A stretch of DNA of 64,000 bases from Gammaproteobacteria bacterium. GTDB lineage: Bacteria; Pseudomonadota; Gammaproteobacteria; JAABTG01. The position numbers and the translations under genes are program-made. This document shows positions 49,543 through 58,759 of this stretch, one piece after another. The first letter of the stretch is position 1; each line of letters begins with the position of its first letter. The notes beneath the pieces are model-generated. The model did not search any database and had not been told where the DNA came from. It worked only from the letters and a program-made list of their open reading frames with translations. The DNA is taken from assembly GCA_017999615.1 (NCBI GenBank), contig JAGNLM010000007.1:1-64000 (forward strand). The letters run 5' to 3'.

Positions 49543-49573
49543 AAAAGGGGTGAGGCTACTCACCCCTTTTTTT
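49543..49573. terminator. Bidirectional intrinsic terminator
   Basis: AAAAGGGGTGAG-GCTA-CTCACCCCTTTTTTT: an 8-bp GC-rich core with A and T runs on both sides. It serves the sulfur-globule-like gene and the convergent FG-GAP gene, whose stop (49556-49558) lies in the loop. Confidence 0.9.
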
Positions 49574-51220
49574 CGGCCCGCTCTCTCCCTGCTGGACCAG
49601 TGGCTTCCGGCGGGTCTCCACGACCCGGTGCACGGTGCCGGGCCCGAGATCGGTCTCGTGCTGGGAGACGCCGTCGGGCCACTCGATGGCCACGAACGCG
49701 GCGCGCCCCGCTTCCCCGAGTCCGACGACCCGGGGGGTCAGCCCCTGGCCTGGGCCCGAGTGGGACCGATGGGCCTCGAGGGACGCCCGCCGGCCGTCGA
49801 CCTCGACGCTGACGCGGGCCCCGATTCCCGAGGGGTCGGAGCGCAGCGCCTGGCTGGGGTCGGTCACGCCCGAGAGCTCGAGGGCGAGGAAGGGGTACCT
49901 GCCCGGTCCGGGGGCGGCGACGGCGAGCGGAATCGGTCCACCGAGCGACAGGACGGAGGGGCCGCGCGCGGGGTCGGCGGGCCAGGCGAGCGCGCCCGCG
50001 AGGGGATCCTCTTCCGGCGCCTGCGTTTCCGTGAGGGTCTTCCCGCTCGCGCCGAGGATCTGCCAGCCTCCGGGCCGCGCCAGGAGCAGCTCGAGGGCGC
50101 CGTTGCCGTCCGTGTCGACCACGGCGAGCTGGGCCCACGGGCCCTCATCCTCGAGGCGCGCAAGAACCTCCGCCCGGAAGCCCCCGTCCAGGGGGAGCCA
50201 GCGGTACACGCTGCCCTGGGGGTGGACCGTGTAGACCTCCGGCGAGCCGTCCCCGTTCAGGTCGGCGGCCAGCGCCGTGAGCGCCGGCGCGGCGGCGAGG
50301 GTCTCGTAGCCCTGGGCCGGCTGGTAGTCGCCGGCACCGCCGTTGAGGTACACCCCGTGGGGAGGCTCCTCGTTCAGCACCAGGAGGTCCACGTCGTGGT
50401 CCCGGTCCAGGTCGAGGGCGACGGCGGTGCGCGAGCCCCGCCCCGTCCCGGCGACCTCCATGCCGGCGGGGAGGGGCAGGAACGTGCCGTCCCCCTGGTT
50501 GGCCAGCAGCTCGTTCGGGCCGTCCCCGTTGACCACGAAGACGTCCAGGTCACCGTCCTGATCGGCATCGAGAAGGGCGGCGTCCACGCTGCGGTAGGTC
50601 CCCGCCGCCGTCCCGCCGCGCTCGCCGGTCGCCGCCCACTCTCCGGCGGCGGTCTGGAGCCACACTTGATTCGGTCCCCGGCGGGCGAGGAACACGTCCG
50701 TGCGCCCGTCCCGGTTCAGGTCACCCCAGGCGGCGGCCATCACGCCCGTGACCGCTGCGAGCGGGTGGGCGGTGTCTGCCGCGAACGTGCCGTCGGCTGT
50801 CGCCATCAGGACGAGATTGCGCGGCGGCGAGCCCGCAACGACCCTGGGCACGAACAGGTCGAGCCGGCCGTCGCCGTTCAGGTCGACCGCGGTGGCGGCC
50901 GCGGGCCGGTCCACCGCGAAGGCGAGGCGGGGCAGGCCCGAGACCGCCAGGGGCCGGGTCGGCTCGAACACCGGCCCTGGCGGGACGCGAAGCTTCTGCA
51001 GAGCCTCGGCGGTCCTCGGCAGGGCGCGCATGACGGGGACGGGGGCAGGGGTCTGCTGAACGGCCGCTGGCGGGGTGGGGACCGGCGGCGCGGTCTCCTG
51101 CGCGGCGGGCGGCGGCGAGGGAACCGGCGGGGCGACCGCCGGGGGGGGCTCTGCGTGCCCTGCGAGGGCCGATGTGAGAAGGGTTGCGGTGCCGAGGAGG
51201 CGAAGGGAGAGGGGTGCCAT
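49556..51220 (-). CDS. Secreted FG-GAP/VCBS-repeat protein (ASPIC/UnbV type)
   Basis: A 554-residue exported protein: signal peptide (LLGTATLLTSALAGHA), a Pro/Ala-rich linker, then several calcium-type repeats, for example ATAVDLNGDGRLDLFVPR, GDLNRDGRTDVFLAR and DADQDGDLDVFVVNGD. The C-terminal region (RVSVEVDGRRASLEAHRSHS; then FVAIEWPDGVSQ) is the ASPIC/UnbV domain. These form a beta-propeller that binds ligands or partners outside the cytoplasm. Substrate unknown. The ATG at 51220 directly precedes the signal peptide. Confidence 0.88.
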   Translation of the reverse strand: MAPLSLRLLGTATLLTSALAGHAEPPPAVAPPVPSPPPAAQETAPPVPTPPAAVQQTPAPVPVMRALPRTAEALQKLRVPPGPVFEPTRPLAVSGLPRLAFAVDRPAAATAVDLNGDGRLDLFVPRVVAGSPPRNLVLMATADGTFAADTAHPLAAVTGVMAAAWGDLNRDGRTDVFLARRGPNQVWLQTAAGEWAATGERGGTAAGTYRSVDAALLDADQDGDLDVFVVNGDGPNELLANQGDGTFLPLPAGMEVAGTGRGSRTAVALDLDRDHDVDLLVLNEEPPHGVYLNGGAGDYQPAQGYETLAAAPALTALAADLNGDGSPEVYTVHPQGSVYRWLPLDGGFRAEVLARLEDEGPWAQLAVVDTDGNGALELLLARPGGWQILGASGKTLTETQAPEEDPLAGALAWPADPARGPSVLSLGGPIPLAVAAPGPGRYPFLALELSGVTDPSQALRSDPSGIGARVSVEVDGRRASLEAHRSHSGPGQGLTPRVVGLGEAGRAAFVAIEWPDGVSQHETDLGPGTVHRVVETRRKPLVQQGESGPKKRGE

Positions 51221-51343
51221 GAGACTCCGTTCGTGCAAAGGGCAGGGTCTGGCCAATATCCATGGACTTCCGGCCGCGGCAGATGATGCGGGTCAAGTGG
51301 GGAGCTGCGGGACGGCAGGGCGCGGCTGTGCCAGAATTCCGCG

Positions 51344-52183
51344 ATGCCCCCCCGTCCCCGACGCCCAGCGGCCGCCGATGCCGTCCTCCGGGATCGGCAG
51401 GGGCACGTCCAGCCGCCGCTGAAGTGGGCGGGCGGGAAGCGCTGGCTTCTGCCGCACCTCGAGCCACTCTGGGCCCCGAACCGGGAGCGCCGGCTGGCCG
51501 AGCCCTTCTGTGGCGGGCTCGGGGTCGCCCTTGGCCTTCGCCCGGAGAGGGCGCTGCTGAGCGACGTCAACCCCCACGCCGTGAACTTCTACCTCTGGCT
51601 CCAGCGCGGCCTTGCGCTGGACGTGCGCGCGGAGAACGACGAGACGCTCTACTACGCCCACCGCGAGCGCTTCAACGCGCTCATCCTCGGCGGGCAGGCC
51701 GAGAGCCGGGAGGCGGCGGAGCTCTTCTATTACCTGAACCGCAGCGGATACAACGGGCTCTGCCGCTTCAACCGCAAGGGGGCGTTCAACGTGCCCTTCG
51801 GGCGCCACGCCCGCATCCACTACGTACGCGACTTCGCTCCCTTCCGGGAGGCGCTGGCGGGGTGGACCTTCCGCTGCGGCGACTTCGAGACGCTGGCACT
51901 CGAGCCCGAGGACTTCGCGTACGCGGACCCGCCCTACGACGTGCAGTTCGTGGACTACTCCAAGGACGGGTTCTCGTGGGACGACCAGGTGCGGCTGGCG
52001 CACTGGCTTGCCCGGCACCCGGGCCCCGTGGTCGCCTCCAACCAGGCAACCGCGCGGGTCCTGGAGCTCTACCGTGACCTGGGGTTCGCCATCCGCCTGC
52101 TGGACGCGCCCCGCTACATCAGCTGCACGGGGGACCGGTCCCCCGTGAAGGAGATGCTGGCGACCCGGGGGGTGGGGCGCTAG
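51344..52183 (+). CDS. dam: DNA adenine methylase, Dam/D12 class
   Basis: A 279-residue alpha-class N6-adenine methyltransferase. Motifs: PPLKWAGGKRWLLPHL with FCGGLG (AdoMet binding), the LNRSGYNGLCRFNRKG block typical of Dam, and YADPPYD (catalytic). Length equals E. coli Dam (278), and GATC methylation is likely. The N-terminal about 20 residues (Arg/Pro/Ala-rich) may not be translated; no clear alternative ATG is seen. No endonuclease gene is adjacent. Confidence 0.9.
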   Translation: MPPRPRRPAAADAVLRDRQGHVQPPLKWAGGKRWLLPHLEPLWAPNRERRLAEPFCGGLGVALGLRPERALLSDVNPHAVNFYLWLQRGLALDVRAENDETLYYAHRERFNALILGGQAESREAAELFYYLNRSGYNGLCRFNRKGAFNVPFGRHARIHYVRDFAPFREALAGWTFRCGDFETLALEPEDFAYADPPYDVQFVDYSKDGFSWDDQVRLAHWLARHPGPVVASNQATARVLELYRDLGFAIRLLDAPRYISCTGDRSPVKEMLATRGVGR

Positions 52184-52239
52184 GCGCCCCCCAGAATTCG
52201 CGCCCGTGCTTCCGTGCTTCCGCCCGTGCTCCCGCGCCG

Positions 52240-52584
52240 TCAGCCCGGAGGCCAGCCCATGAGCCGGCCGGCCAGCACGTGCAGATGGACGTGGAAGACG
52301 GTCTGGCCCGCCTGGGCGTTGCAGTTGAGCACTGTGCGGTAACCGGGACCGGCGAAGCCCCTGTCGGCAGCGATGCGCTTCGCCGTGAGGAACAGCTTGC
52401 CCACGAGCGGGGCGTGGGCCTCGTCGAGGTCGTTCAGGGTGGCAATGTGCGTCTTCGGGATGACGAGGAAGTGCGTCGGGGCCTGGGGGTGGATGTCGTT
52501 GAAGGCGAGGACGTCGTCATCCTCGTAGATCACGTCGGGCCGGATCTCGCCGGCCACCATCTTGCAGAAGATACACTCGCTCAT
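52240..52584 (-). CDS. HIT-family (HinT-like) nucleotide hydrolase
   Basis: A 114-residue protein with CIFCKMVAGEI at the N-terminus and the histidine triad VFHVHLHVLAG near the C-terminus. HinT-type proteins hydrolyse adenosine phosphoramidates. The stop of the upstream PP2C-FGE gene overlaps its ATG by 4 bp. The sequence ends soon after the triad, the usual length. Confidence 0.95.
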   Translation of the reverse strand: MSECIFCKMVAGEIRPDVIYEDDDVLAFNDIHPQAPTHFLVIPKTHIATLNDLDEAHAPLVGKLFLTAKRIAADRGFAGPGYRTVLNCNAQAGQTVFHVHLHVLAGRLMGWPPG

Positions 52585-54560
52585 CGTTCCTCTCCGCCTC
52601 GAGATTCCCGCACCAGGCGTATGCCCACGTTGTCATAGCCCTGGGTGGGCGTGAGCCGGTCCCGCTTCGAGCTACGCAGGGCCGAGGAGGCGCTGCTGAA
52701 GGATCCGCCCCGCACCACGCGCCGGGTGCAGTCGCCGCCCTCCCAGACCGAGCCGTCCGTTGGGGCCCCTTCGTAGCTCGGGTGATAGCAGTCGTGGACC
52801 CACTCCGCGGCGTTCCCCGCGGTGTCGTGCAGCCCGAAGGGATTGGGTGCGAAGTAGCCCACGCGGGCGGTCTGCCGGGGATGCAGGCCGCTCTTGCAGT
52901 CGAAGCAGTGGGCGTTGCCGCGGCCCACATCGTTGCCCCACCAGAAGAGGGTGACGGTGCCGGCGCGGGCGGCGTACTCCCACTCGGCCTCGGTGGGCAG
53001 GCGATAGCGTTTGCCGGTCTCGCGGGAGAGCCACTGCGCGTAGGCGAGGGCGTCGTCCCAGGCCACGTGGACCACCGGGTGATGGGCGCGCTCCACCTCA
53101 CCGCTGCTGGGCAGCCGGCGCTGGGTGGCCCGGGCGAAGCGGTCGTACTCCGCGAAGGTCACCTCGAACCGGCTCATCGCGAACGGGGGTACGGTCACGA
53201 GGTGGCGGGGGCGCTCGTCCAGGTTGAGCGGGGTGGGTACTCCGCCCATCTCGAACCGCCCACCCGGGAGCGACACCATCTCGGGGCCCTCGCCGCCCGT
53301 GCGGAGCCCGTCGCGGAACGTCCCGGCGGGTGCCGCCTGGGTCCGGTGGGGAGTCACCGGCTGTGCGGGCTCGGGGACCGCCGCGGTCTCGGGCGCAGGC
53401 TGAGGCTGCGGACCGGCTTCGCCCTCCGTCCCCTCCGGAATCGCGGTCTGGGCCACGGGAGCGGGGGCCGACACCCCGGGCGCCCCGGAGGAGGGGGGTG
53501 TGGGCCGCGTGTGCCAGAGGTAGGCGAGTGCCCCTGCCCCCAGGACCACCAGGGCGACTCCCACCCAGGGCAGGACCCGGCGCCGGCGCCGGGTCGCCGG
53601 GGGCTCCGGGGTCCAGGGCCGCTTCGGGAAGGGCGCCGGTGTCCACTCCGTCTCCCCTTCCGCCTCCGCGTCCTCGACCGGCTCGAGCTCCGGGATGTCC
53701 GCCTCGTCCACCGGCGCGTGGGCGCCCGCGGGAGCGGGGGCCGCCGGCTCCGTCCTCGCCGCGGGGGCCGCCGGCTCGTGTTTCTCGCTGCGCACCTCGC
53801 GGGTTCTGGCGTCCACGCAGACCACGGAGGTGTTGTCCTGGCGCGGTTGGGCGGCGTCCTCGACCGCCTTCAGCAGGGTGCCCACGCAATCCCTGGCGGT
53901 GGACGACCAGGCCGAGTGCTGGATGATGGAGCCCTGGCCAAGGGTGTCGAGCCCGTCGGTCGCGAGCAGCACCCGGTCGCCGGGCAGCAGCGTGAGCGGC
54001 CTCTCGGACAGGTCGATGTCGGCGATTTCCTCACCGATCATCGCGCTCATGAGCATGTTGGGTGAAAGATTGGGGTCGGGCTCCACGTCCGCCCCCATCT
54101 CCTTCATCCGCTTGATGTAGCCGCCGTAGCTGTGGTCGGCGTTCTTCTTCAGCAGCTGGCGGTCGCGCAGCAGGTAGAGGTGGCTGTCGCCCACGCTCAC
54201 CCACCAGAGCCGGCCGCGGGCGAGAAGGGCGGCGACCAGGGTACAGCCCATGCCCTGGAGCGCGGGCGTCTCCTTCACGGCGGCGCGGATGGCGTCGTTC
54301 GCGGCGAGCAGGGACTGCTTGAGGGCGCTGGGGATGTCCTCCGTGGGGTAGAGCCCGGAGAAGGCCTTCTGGAAGGTCGAGGTGGCAATGTTGCTCGCGA
54401 CGTTCCCTGCGGCGTGCCCGCCCATGCCGTCGGCGACGATCACGAGGGAGGCGGCGTTCGCGTCCTCCCCCTGGCCCAGGTGGGTGATGAGGAACGTGTC
54501 TTCCTGATAGTCGCGCGCCCCGTCGATCTGATTGCCCGCGATCTCGAACTGGAGTTCCAC
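52581..54560 (-). CDS. PP2C phosphatase - transmembrane - FGE/SUMF1 fusion
   Basis: A 659-residue two-domain protein. Residues about 1-250 are a PP2C-type Ser/Thr phosphatase: GARDYQEDTF, VIVADGMGGHAAG, VSVGDSHLYLL, LLATDGLDTL and RQDNTSVV hold the metal-binding Asps. An acidic linker and one membrane helix (VLPWVGVALVVLGAGALAYL) follow. The C-terminal part is a formylglycine-generating-enzyme domain (GGRFEMGGVPTPLN; YRLPTEAEWEYAARAGT; NPFGLHDTAGNAAEWVHDCY; RRVVRGGSFSS), which would lie outside the cytoplasm. GTG at 54560 gives the N-terminus typical of PP2Cs; upstream GTG codons are possible. Confidence 0.85.
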   Translation of the reverse strand: MELQFEIAGNQIDGARDYQEDTFLITHLGQGEDANAASLVIVADGMGGHAAGNVASNIATSTFQKAFSGLYPTEDIPSALKQSLLAANDAIRAAVKETPALQGMGCTLVAALLARGRLWWVSVGDSHLYLLRDRQLLKKNADHSYGGYIKRMKEMGADVEPDPNLSPNMLMSAMIGEEIADIDLSERPLTLLPGDRVLLATDGLDTLGQGSIIQHSAWSSTARDCVGTLLKAVEDAAQPRQDNTSVVCVDARTREVRSEKHEPAAPAARTEPAAPAPAGAHAPVDEADIPELEPVEDAEAEGETEWTPAPFPKRPWTPEPPATRRRRRVLPWVGVALVVLGAGALAYLWHTRPTPPSSGAPGVSAPAPVAQTAIPEGTEGEAGPQPQPAPETAAVPEPAQPVTPHRTQAAPAGTFRDGLRTGGEGPEMVSLPGGRFEMGGVPTPLNLDERPRHLVTVPPFAMSRFEVTFAEYDRFARATQRRLPSSGEVERAHHPVVHVAWDDALAYAQWLSRETGKRYRLPTEAEWEYAARAGTVTLFWWGNDVGRGNAHCFDCKSGLHPRQTARVGYFAPNPFGLHDTAGNAAEWVHDCYHPSYEGAPTDGSVWEGGDCTRRVVRGGSFSSASSALRSSKRDRLTPTQGYDNVGIRLVRESRGGEER

Positions 54561-54717
54561 TTGGCGCCTCACCTGCAGCCTGAGTTGGCCGGTCTTCCCC
54601 GCGAGGCAGGGGGCCGGCAACGGTTAGGATAGCGACCTTCTGCCCTGCCGCATTAGACGCGGGGCGGTCCCTGCGCCCCGGTCGAGCCCCGCGCCCGCCG
54701 CGACTGCGACGCGGTCC

Positions 54718-55470
54718 TCACGTCCTGCCTGTCTGTCCGGTCAGGGAGTCGGCCAGCGCCTGTCCCTCGGCGAAGTCGAGTGTCCCCTCGTAGATGGCCC
54801 GGCCGGTGATCGCGCCGGCGATGCCCTCGTCGGCGACGGCGCAGAGCGCCCGCACGTCCTCGAGGGTGCGGATCCCGCCCGAGGCGATGACGGGGACGTG
54901 GATGGCGCGCGCGAGCCTCACGGTGGCCTCCACGTTGACGCCGGAGAGCATGCCGTCCCGGTTGATGTCCGTGTAGACGATGGCCTCCACGCCGTCCTGC
55001 TCGAAATGGCGGGCGAGGTCCACCACGTCGTGGCTCGAGACCTTCGACCAGCCGTCGACCGCCACGCGCCCCTCCCGGGCGTCCAGCCCCACGATGACGT
55101 GCCCGGGAAACTGCGTGCACACGTCGGACACGAAGTGTGGTGTCGTCACCGCCCGGGTCCCGATGATGACGTAGCGCACCCCCGCGGCGAGGTAGGCCTC
55201 GATGGTCTCCGCGTCGCGGATGCCGCCGCCCACCTGGATGGGCAGATCGGGGAAGGCCTGGGCGATGGAGTGGACGACCGCGGCGTTCCGGGGCTGGCCG
55301 GCGAAGGCCCCGTTCAGGTCGACGATGTGCAGCCGGCGCGCCCCCGCGCTCACCCAGCGGCCCGCAACTGCCACGGGGTCGTCGGAGAACACCGTCTCGT
55401 CTTCCATGCGGCCCTGGCGCAGCCGTACGCACTTGCCGTCCTTCAGGTCGATGGCGGGTATCAGCAGCAT
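54718..55470 (-). CDS. hisA: ProFAR isomerase HisA
   Basis: A 250-residue TIM-barrel enzyme of histidine biosynthesis. [20 protein letters not shown] opens with the first catalytic Asp, [17 protein letters not shown] and [14 protein letters not shown] give the phosphate sites, and [11 protein letters not shown] the second Asp. It closes with [14 protein letters not shown]. No other his gene is adjacent. Upstream in-frame residues are not family-like, so 55470 is the start. A 85-bp gap separates it from polA. Confidence 0.94.
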   Translation of the reverse strand: MLLIPAIDLKDGKCVRLRQGRMEDETVFSDDPVAVAGRWVSAGARRLHIVDLNGAFAGQPRNAAVVHSIAQAFPDLPIQVGGGIRDAETIEAYLAAGVRYVIIGTRAVTTPHFVSDVCTQFPGHVIVGLDAREGRVAVDGWSKVSSHDVVDLARHFEQDGVEAIVYTDINRDGMLSGVNVEATVRLARAIHVPVIASGGIRTLEDVRALCAVADEGIAGAITGRAIYEGTLDFAEGQALADSLTGQTGRT

Positions 55471-55555
55471 GGGACAACCCTGGGTCTGGGGGGCTCTGGC
55501 CCCGGGGAGATCGGGCGACTCTTCCGGCAAACAGTAGCCAGACGGCCGCGTTCGT

Positions 55556-58261
55556 TCAATGCGCCTCGTCCCAGTTGGCGCCGGCGCCCACGTCCACCAC
55601 CAGGGGCACGCGCAGCTCCGCGGCCCCGGCCATGTGGTCGCGCAGCGCGTCCACGGACTCGGCCACCGATCCCTCGGCGACCTCCAGCACCAATTCGTCG
55701 TGCACCTGCATGATCATGCGCGCCGGGAACCGGCTCTCCTCGAGCCACTGATCGACGGCCACCATCGCCCGCTTGATGATGTCGGCGGCGGTGCCCTGCA
55801 TCGGGGCGTTGATCGCCGTGCGCTCCGCGTACTGGCGCCGCTGGCGGTTGCGCGAGCGGATCTCGGGCAGGTACAGCCGCCGCCCGAACACGGTCTCCAC
55901 GTATCCCTGCTCGCGCGCCTGCTCGCGGATGGCGTCCATGAACCGGCGCACCCCGGGGTAGCGGGCGAAGTAGCGGTCCACGTAGTCCTGGGCGGCAGCG
56001 CGGTCGACGCCGATCTGGCGCGCGAGCCCGAAGGAGGACATGCCGTACATCAGCCCGAAATTGATGGCCTTGGCGGCGCGGCGCTGGTCCTGGGAGACCG
56101 CCTCGAGCGGGACCCCGAAGACCTCGGCGGCGGTCGCCCGGTGCACGTCCTCCCCGGCCTCGAAGGCCGCGAGCAGGCGGGCGTCGCCCGAGAGGTGGGC
56201 CATGATCCGCAGCTCGATCTGCGTGTAGTCGGCCGAGACCAGCCGATGGCCCGGGGGCGCCACGAAGGCCTGGCGGATGCGGCGCCCCTCGGGGGTGCGC
56301 ACGGGGATGTTCTGGAGGTTCGGGTCGGAGGAGGAGAGCCGGCCGGTGACCGCGACCGCCTGGTGGTAGCTCGTGTGCACCCGCCCCGTCACCGGGCTCA
56401 CCCGCTGGGGCAGGGCGTCCGTGTAGGTGGACTTCAGCTTGGTGAGCCCCCGGTGCTCCAGGATCACCTCCGGCAGGCGGTCGAGCGCCGCCAGCTCCTG
56501 GAGCACGGACTCCGCGGTGGAGGGTTGGCCGGTGGGGGTGCGCTCGCGCACCGGCAGCTGCAGCTTCTCGAAGAGCACGACCTGGAGCTGGCTCGGCGAG
56601 GCCAGATTGAACGACTGTCCGGCGAGCCGCCACGCCTCCTGCTCGAGCTCTGCGATCCGGGCCGCCAGCTCGCCGCTCTGGCGGGCGAGAGCCTCGAGGT
56701 CCACGCGCACGCCGTTGCGCTCCATGCGCGAGAGCACCGGCACGAGGGGCATCTCGACCTCGGCGAACAGGCGGGCGAGGGCCGGCTCGGCCTCGAGGCG
56801 CGGCCACAGCGTCCGGTGCAGGCGCAGCGTCACCTCGGCGTCCTCCGCCGCGTAGGGGGCGGCCTGGTCCAGGGGGACCCGGTCGAAGCTCAGCTGCGTG
56901 CTGCCCTTGCCGGCGACGTCCTCGTAGCGGATGGTGCGGTGCCCGAGGAACTTGAGTGCCATGGAGTCCATGTCGGGGCGGCTCGCGGTGCTGTCGAGCA
57001 CGTAGGCCTCGAGCATGGTGTCGTAGCGGATGCCGCGCAGCGCCACGCCGTGGCGCGCCAGCACGCTCATGTCGTACTTCAGGTTGTGGCCGACCTTGGC
57101 CCGCTCCGCGTCCTCGAGCAGGGGACGGAGTTGCCCGAGGGCCCAGTCCCGCTCGAGCTGGGCGGGGGCACCGGGGTAGTCGTGGGCGAGGGGCACGTAG
57201 GCGGCCCGGCCCGGCTCGACCGCGAAGGACACGCCCACCACCTCCGCCTGGACGTAGTCGAGGCTCGTGGTCTCGGTGTCGAAGGCGAAGAGGTCGGCGG
57301 CGCGCAGGCGGGCGAGCCAGTTCTGGAAGTCCTCCCGGGTCAGCACGGTGTCGTATTCGGCGGGCGACCTCGGCGGGTCCCCGGCGGTCGCGGGGGCGTC
57401 CTTGCCCGGGGGGAGCAGCTCGGCGAGCCAGCCCTTGAACTCCATCCCCGAGAAGAGCTCGCGCAGCCGCCCGGTGTCCGGTGGCCCCATGTGCAGGTCC
57501 TCGGGGCCGACGGGGAGCTCCAGGTCGCAGCGCACCGTGACCAGGTCCCGGGACAGGGGCAGGAGGCCGAGGCTCGCCCGCAGGTTCTCGCCCACCTTGC
57601 CGGAGATCTCCCCGGCGTGGGCGACGACGCCGTCGAGCGAGCCGTGCTCCCCCAGCCACTTCGCGGCGGTCTTCGGCCCGACCTTGGGCACGCCGGGGAC
57701 GTTGTCCACGGGGTCCCCCACGAGGGCCAGGAAGTCCACCATCCGCTCCGGCGGTACCCCGAACTTCGTCGCCACCCCGGCCGGGTCGAGCCGGGTGTTG
57801 TCCATCGTGTTGACGAGGGAGACCCGGTCGCTCACCAGCTGGGCCAGGTCCTTGTCGCCCGTCGAGATCACCACCCGGTAGCCGGCGGCCTCGGCGCGCC
57901 GGGCGAGGGTCCCGATGACGTCGTCGGCCTCCACGCCCGGCTCGCTGACGAGCGGGAATCCGAGCGCCCGCACCACGTCCTGGAGCGGTCCGACCTGGGC
58001 GACGAGCTCCTGCGGCATCGGCTCCCGGTGGGCCTTGTAGTCGGGGAACAGGTCCTCGCGAAAGGTGCGCCCCGGGGCGTCGAAGACCACCGCCGCGTGG
58101 GTCGGGTGGTACTCGCTCAGCAGGCGGCGCAGCATGCCGGTCATGCCGTAGACGGCCCCCGTGGGCTGCCCGCCGGAGGTCGTCAAAGAGGGCAGCGCGT
58201 GGAACGCCCGGTAGAGGTACGAGGAGCCGTCCACCAGGACCAGGAGGGGATTGTGGGTCAT
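55556..58261 (-). CDS. polA: DNA polymerase I
   Basis: A 901-residue three-domain repair and primer-removal polymerase. The 5'-3' exonuclease is residues about 1-300 ([35 protein letters not shown]). The 3'-5' exonuclease follows with [14 protein letters not shown]. The polymerase has motif [16 protein letters not shown], motif [17 protein letters not shown] and motif [12 protein letters not shown]. The proofreading Asp/Glu pair appears intact. Length is near E. coli Pol I (928). Confidence 0.97.
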   Translation of the reverse strand: MTHNPLLVLVDGSSYLYRAFHALPSLTTSGGQPTGAVYGMTGMLRRLLSEYHPTHAAVVFDAPGRTFREDLFPDYKAHREPMPQELVAQVGPLQDVVRALGFPLVSEPGVEADDVIGTLARRAEAAGYRVVISTGDKDLAQLVSDRVSLVNTMDNTRLDPAGVATKFGVPPERMVDFLALVGDPVDNVPGVPKVGPKTAAKWLGEHGSLDGVVAHAGEISGKVGENLRASLGLLPLSRDLVTVRCDLELPVGPEDLHMGPPDTGRLRELFSGMEFKGWLAELLPPGKDAPATAGDPPRSPAEYDTVLTREDFQNWLARLRAADLFAFDTETTSLDYVQAEVVGVSFAVEPGRAAYVPLAHDYPGAPAQLERDWALGQLRPLLEDAERAKVGHNLKYDMSVLARHGVALRGIRYDTMLEAYVLDSTASRPDMDSMALKFLGHRTIRYEDVAGKGSTQLSFDRVPLDQAAPYAAEDAEVTLRLHRTLWPRLEAEPALARLFAEVEMPLVPVLSRMERNGVRVDLEALARQSGELAARIAELEQEAWRLAGQSFNLASPSQLQVVLFEKLQLPVRERTPTGQPSTAESVLQELAALDRLPEVILEHRGLTKLKSTYTDALPQRVSPVTGRVHTSYHQAVAVTGRLSSSDPNLQNIPVRTPEGRRIRQAFVAPPGHRLVSADYTQIELRIMAHLSGDARLLAAFEAGEDVHRATAAEVFGVPLEAVSQDQRRAAKAINFGLMYGMSSFGLARQIGVDRAAAQDYVDRYFARYPGVRRFMDAIREQAREQGYVETVFGRRLYLPEIRSRNRQRRQYAERTAINAPMQGTAADIIKRAMVAVDQWLEESRFPARMIMQVHDELVLEVAEGSVAESVDALRDHMAGAAELRVPLVVDVGAGANWDEAH

Positions 58262-58327
58262 GGCCAGTGCGGGGGGCGGGGGCAGTGTGAGAACATACCA
58301 TCACCCAGCCCCGAACGGTCATCTCCC

Positions 58328-58678
58328 ATGCGCTCGCTCGCCCGGATCCTGCCCCTCGCCACCGCCGCCCTGCTGGTGTCCAGCCTCGCCGGTGCCCAGG
58401 ACCCCGCGGCGCCGCCGGTCAGCGTCGAGGGGCCGCCCCTGCCGGAGCGGGTCGAGAGCGGGGAGCCCCTCGAGCCCGAGGTCCGCATCATCCGCCGGGA
58501 ATACGACATCATCGAGGAATACCGCCAGGGGGGCCGGCTCTACATGGTCCGTGTGGTCCCCCGGGGGGCGCCGCCGTACTACCTCGTGGACTCCGACGGC
58601 GACGGCCGGCTCGACACCCACCTGCACGAGGCCGCGCCGGGGGTCCTGATCCCTGCCTGGGTGCTGTTCAGCTGGTGA
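58328..58678 (+). CDS. DUF2782 exported protein
   Basis: A 116-residue protein with a signal peptide (ILPLATAALLVSSLAGAQ) and a conserved-looking core (VRIIRREYDIIEEYRQGGRL; then YYLVDSDGDGRLD), typical of DUF2782, which in many Gammaproteobacteria lies next to polA. It is divergent from polA by 66 bp. Role unknown, periplasmic. Confidence 0.85.
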   Translation: MRSLARILPLATAALLVSSLAGAQDPAAPPVSVEGPPLPERVESGEPLEPEVRIIRREYDIIEEYRQGGRLYMVRVVPRGAPPYYLVDSDGDGRLDTHLHEAAPGVLIPAWVLFSW

Positions 58679-58759
58679 CGGGCGAGTCACCCGCCCTCAG
58701 GGTCCGCACGCCCGCCTGAGCCTGAAGTGCAGGGCGCGGGGAGTCAGGGGGGTGGCGAG

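Noticed and set aside
51344-52183. Dam-type gene as part of a restriction-modification system
   Set aside because: No endonuclease gene lies on either side; it looks like a solitary methylase.
55559-58678. A 1039-codon open frame on the plus strand opposite polA
   Set aside because: It is antisense to a conserved DNA polymerase I; only its last 117 codons (from 58328) are a real gene, DUF2782.
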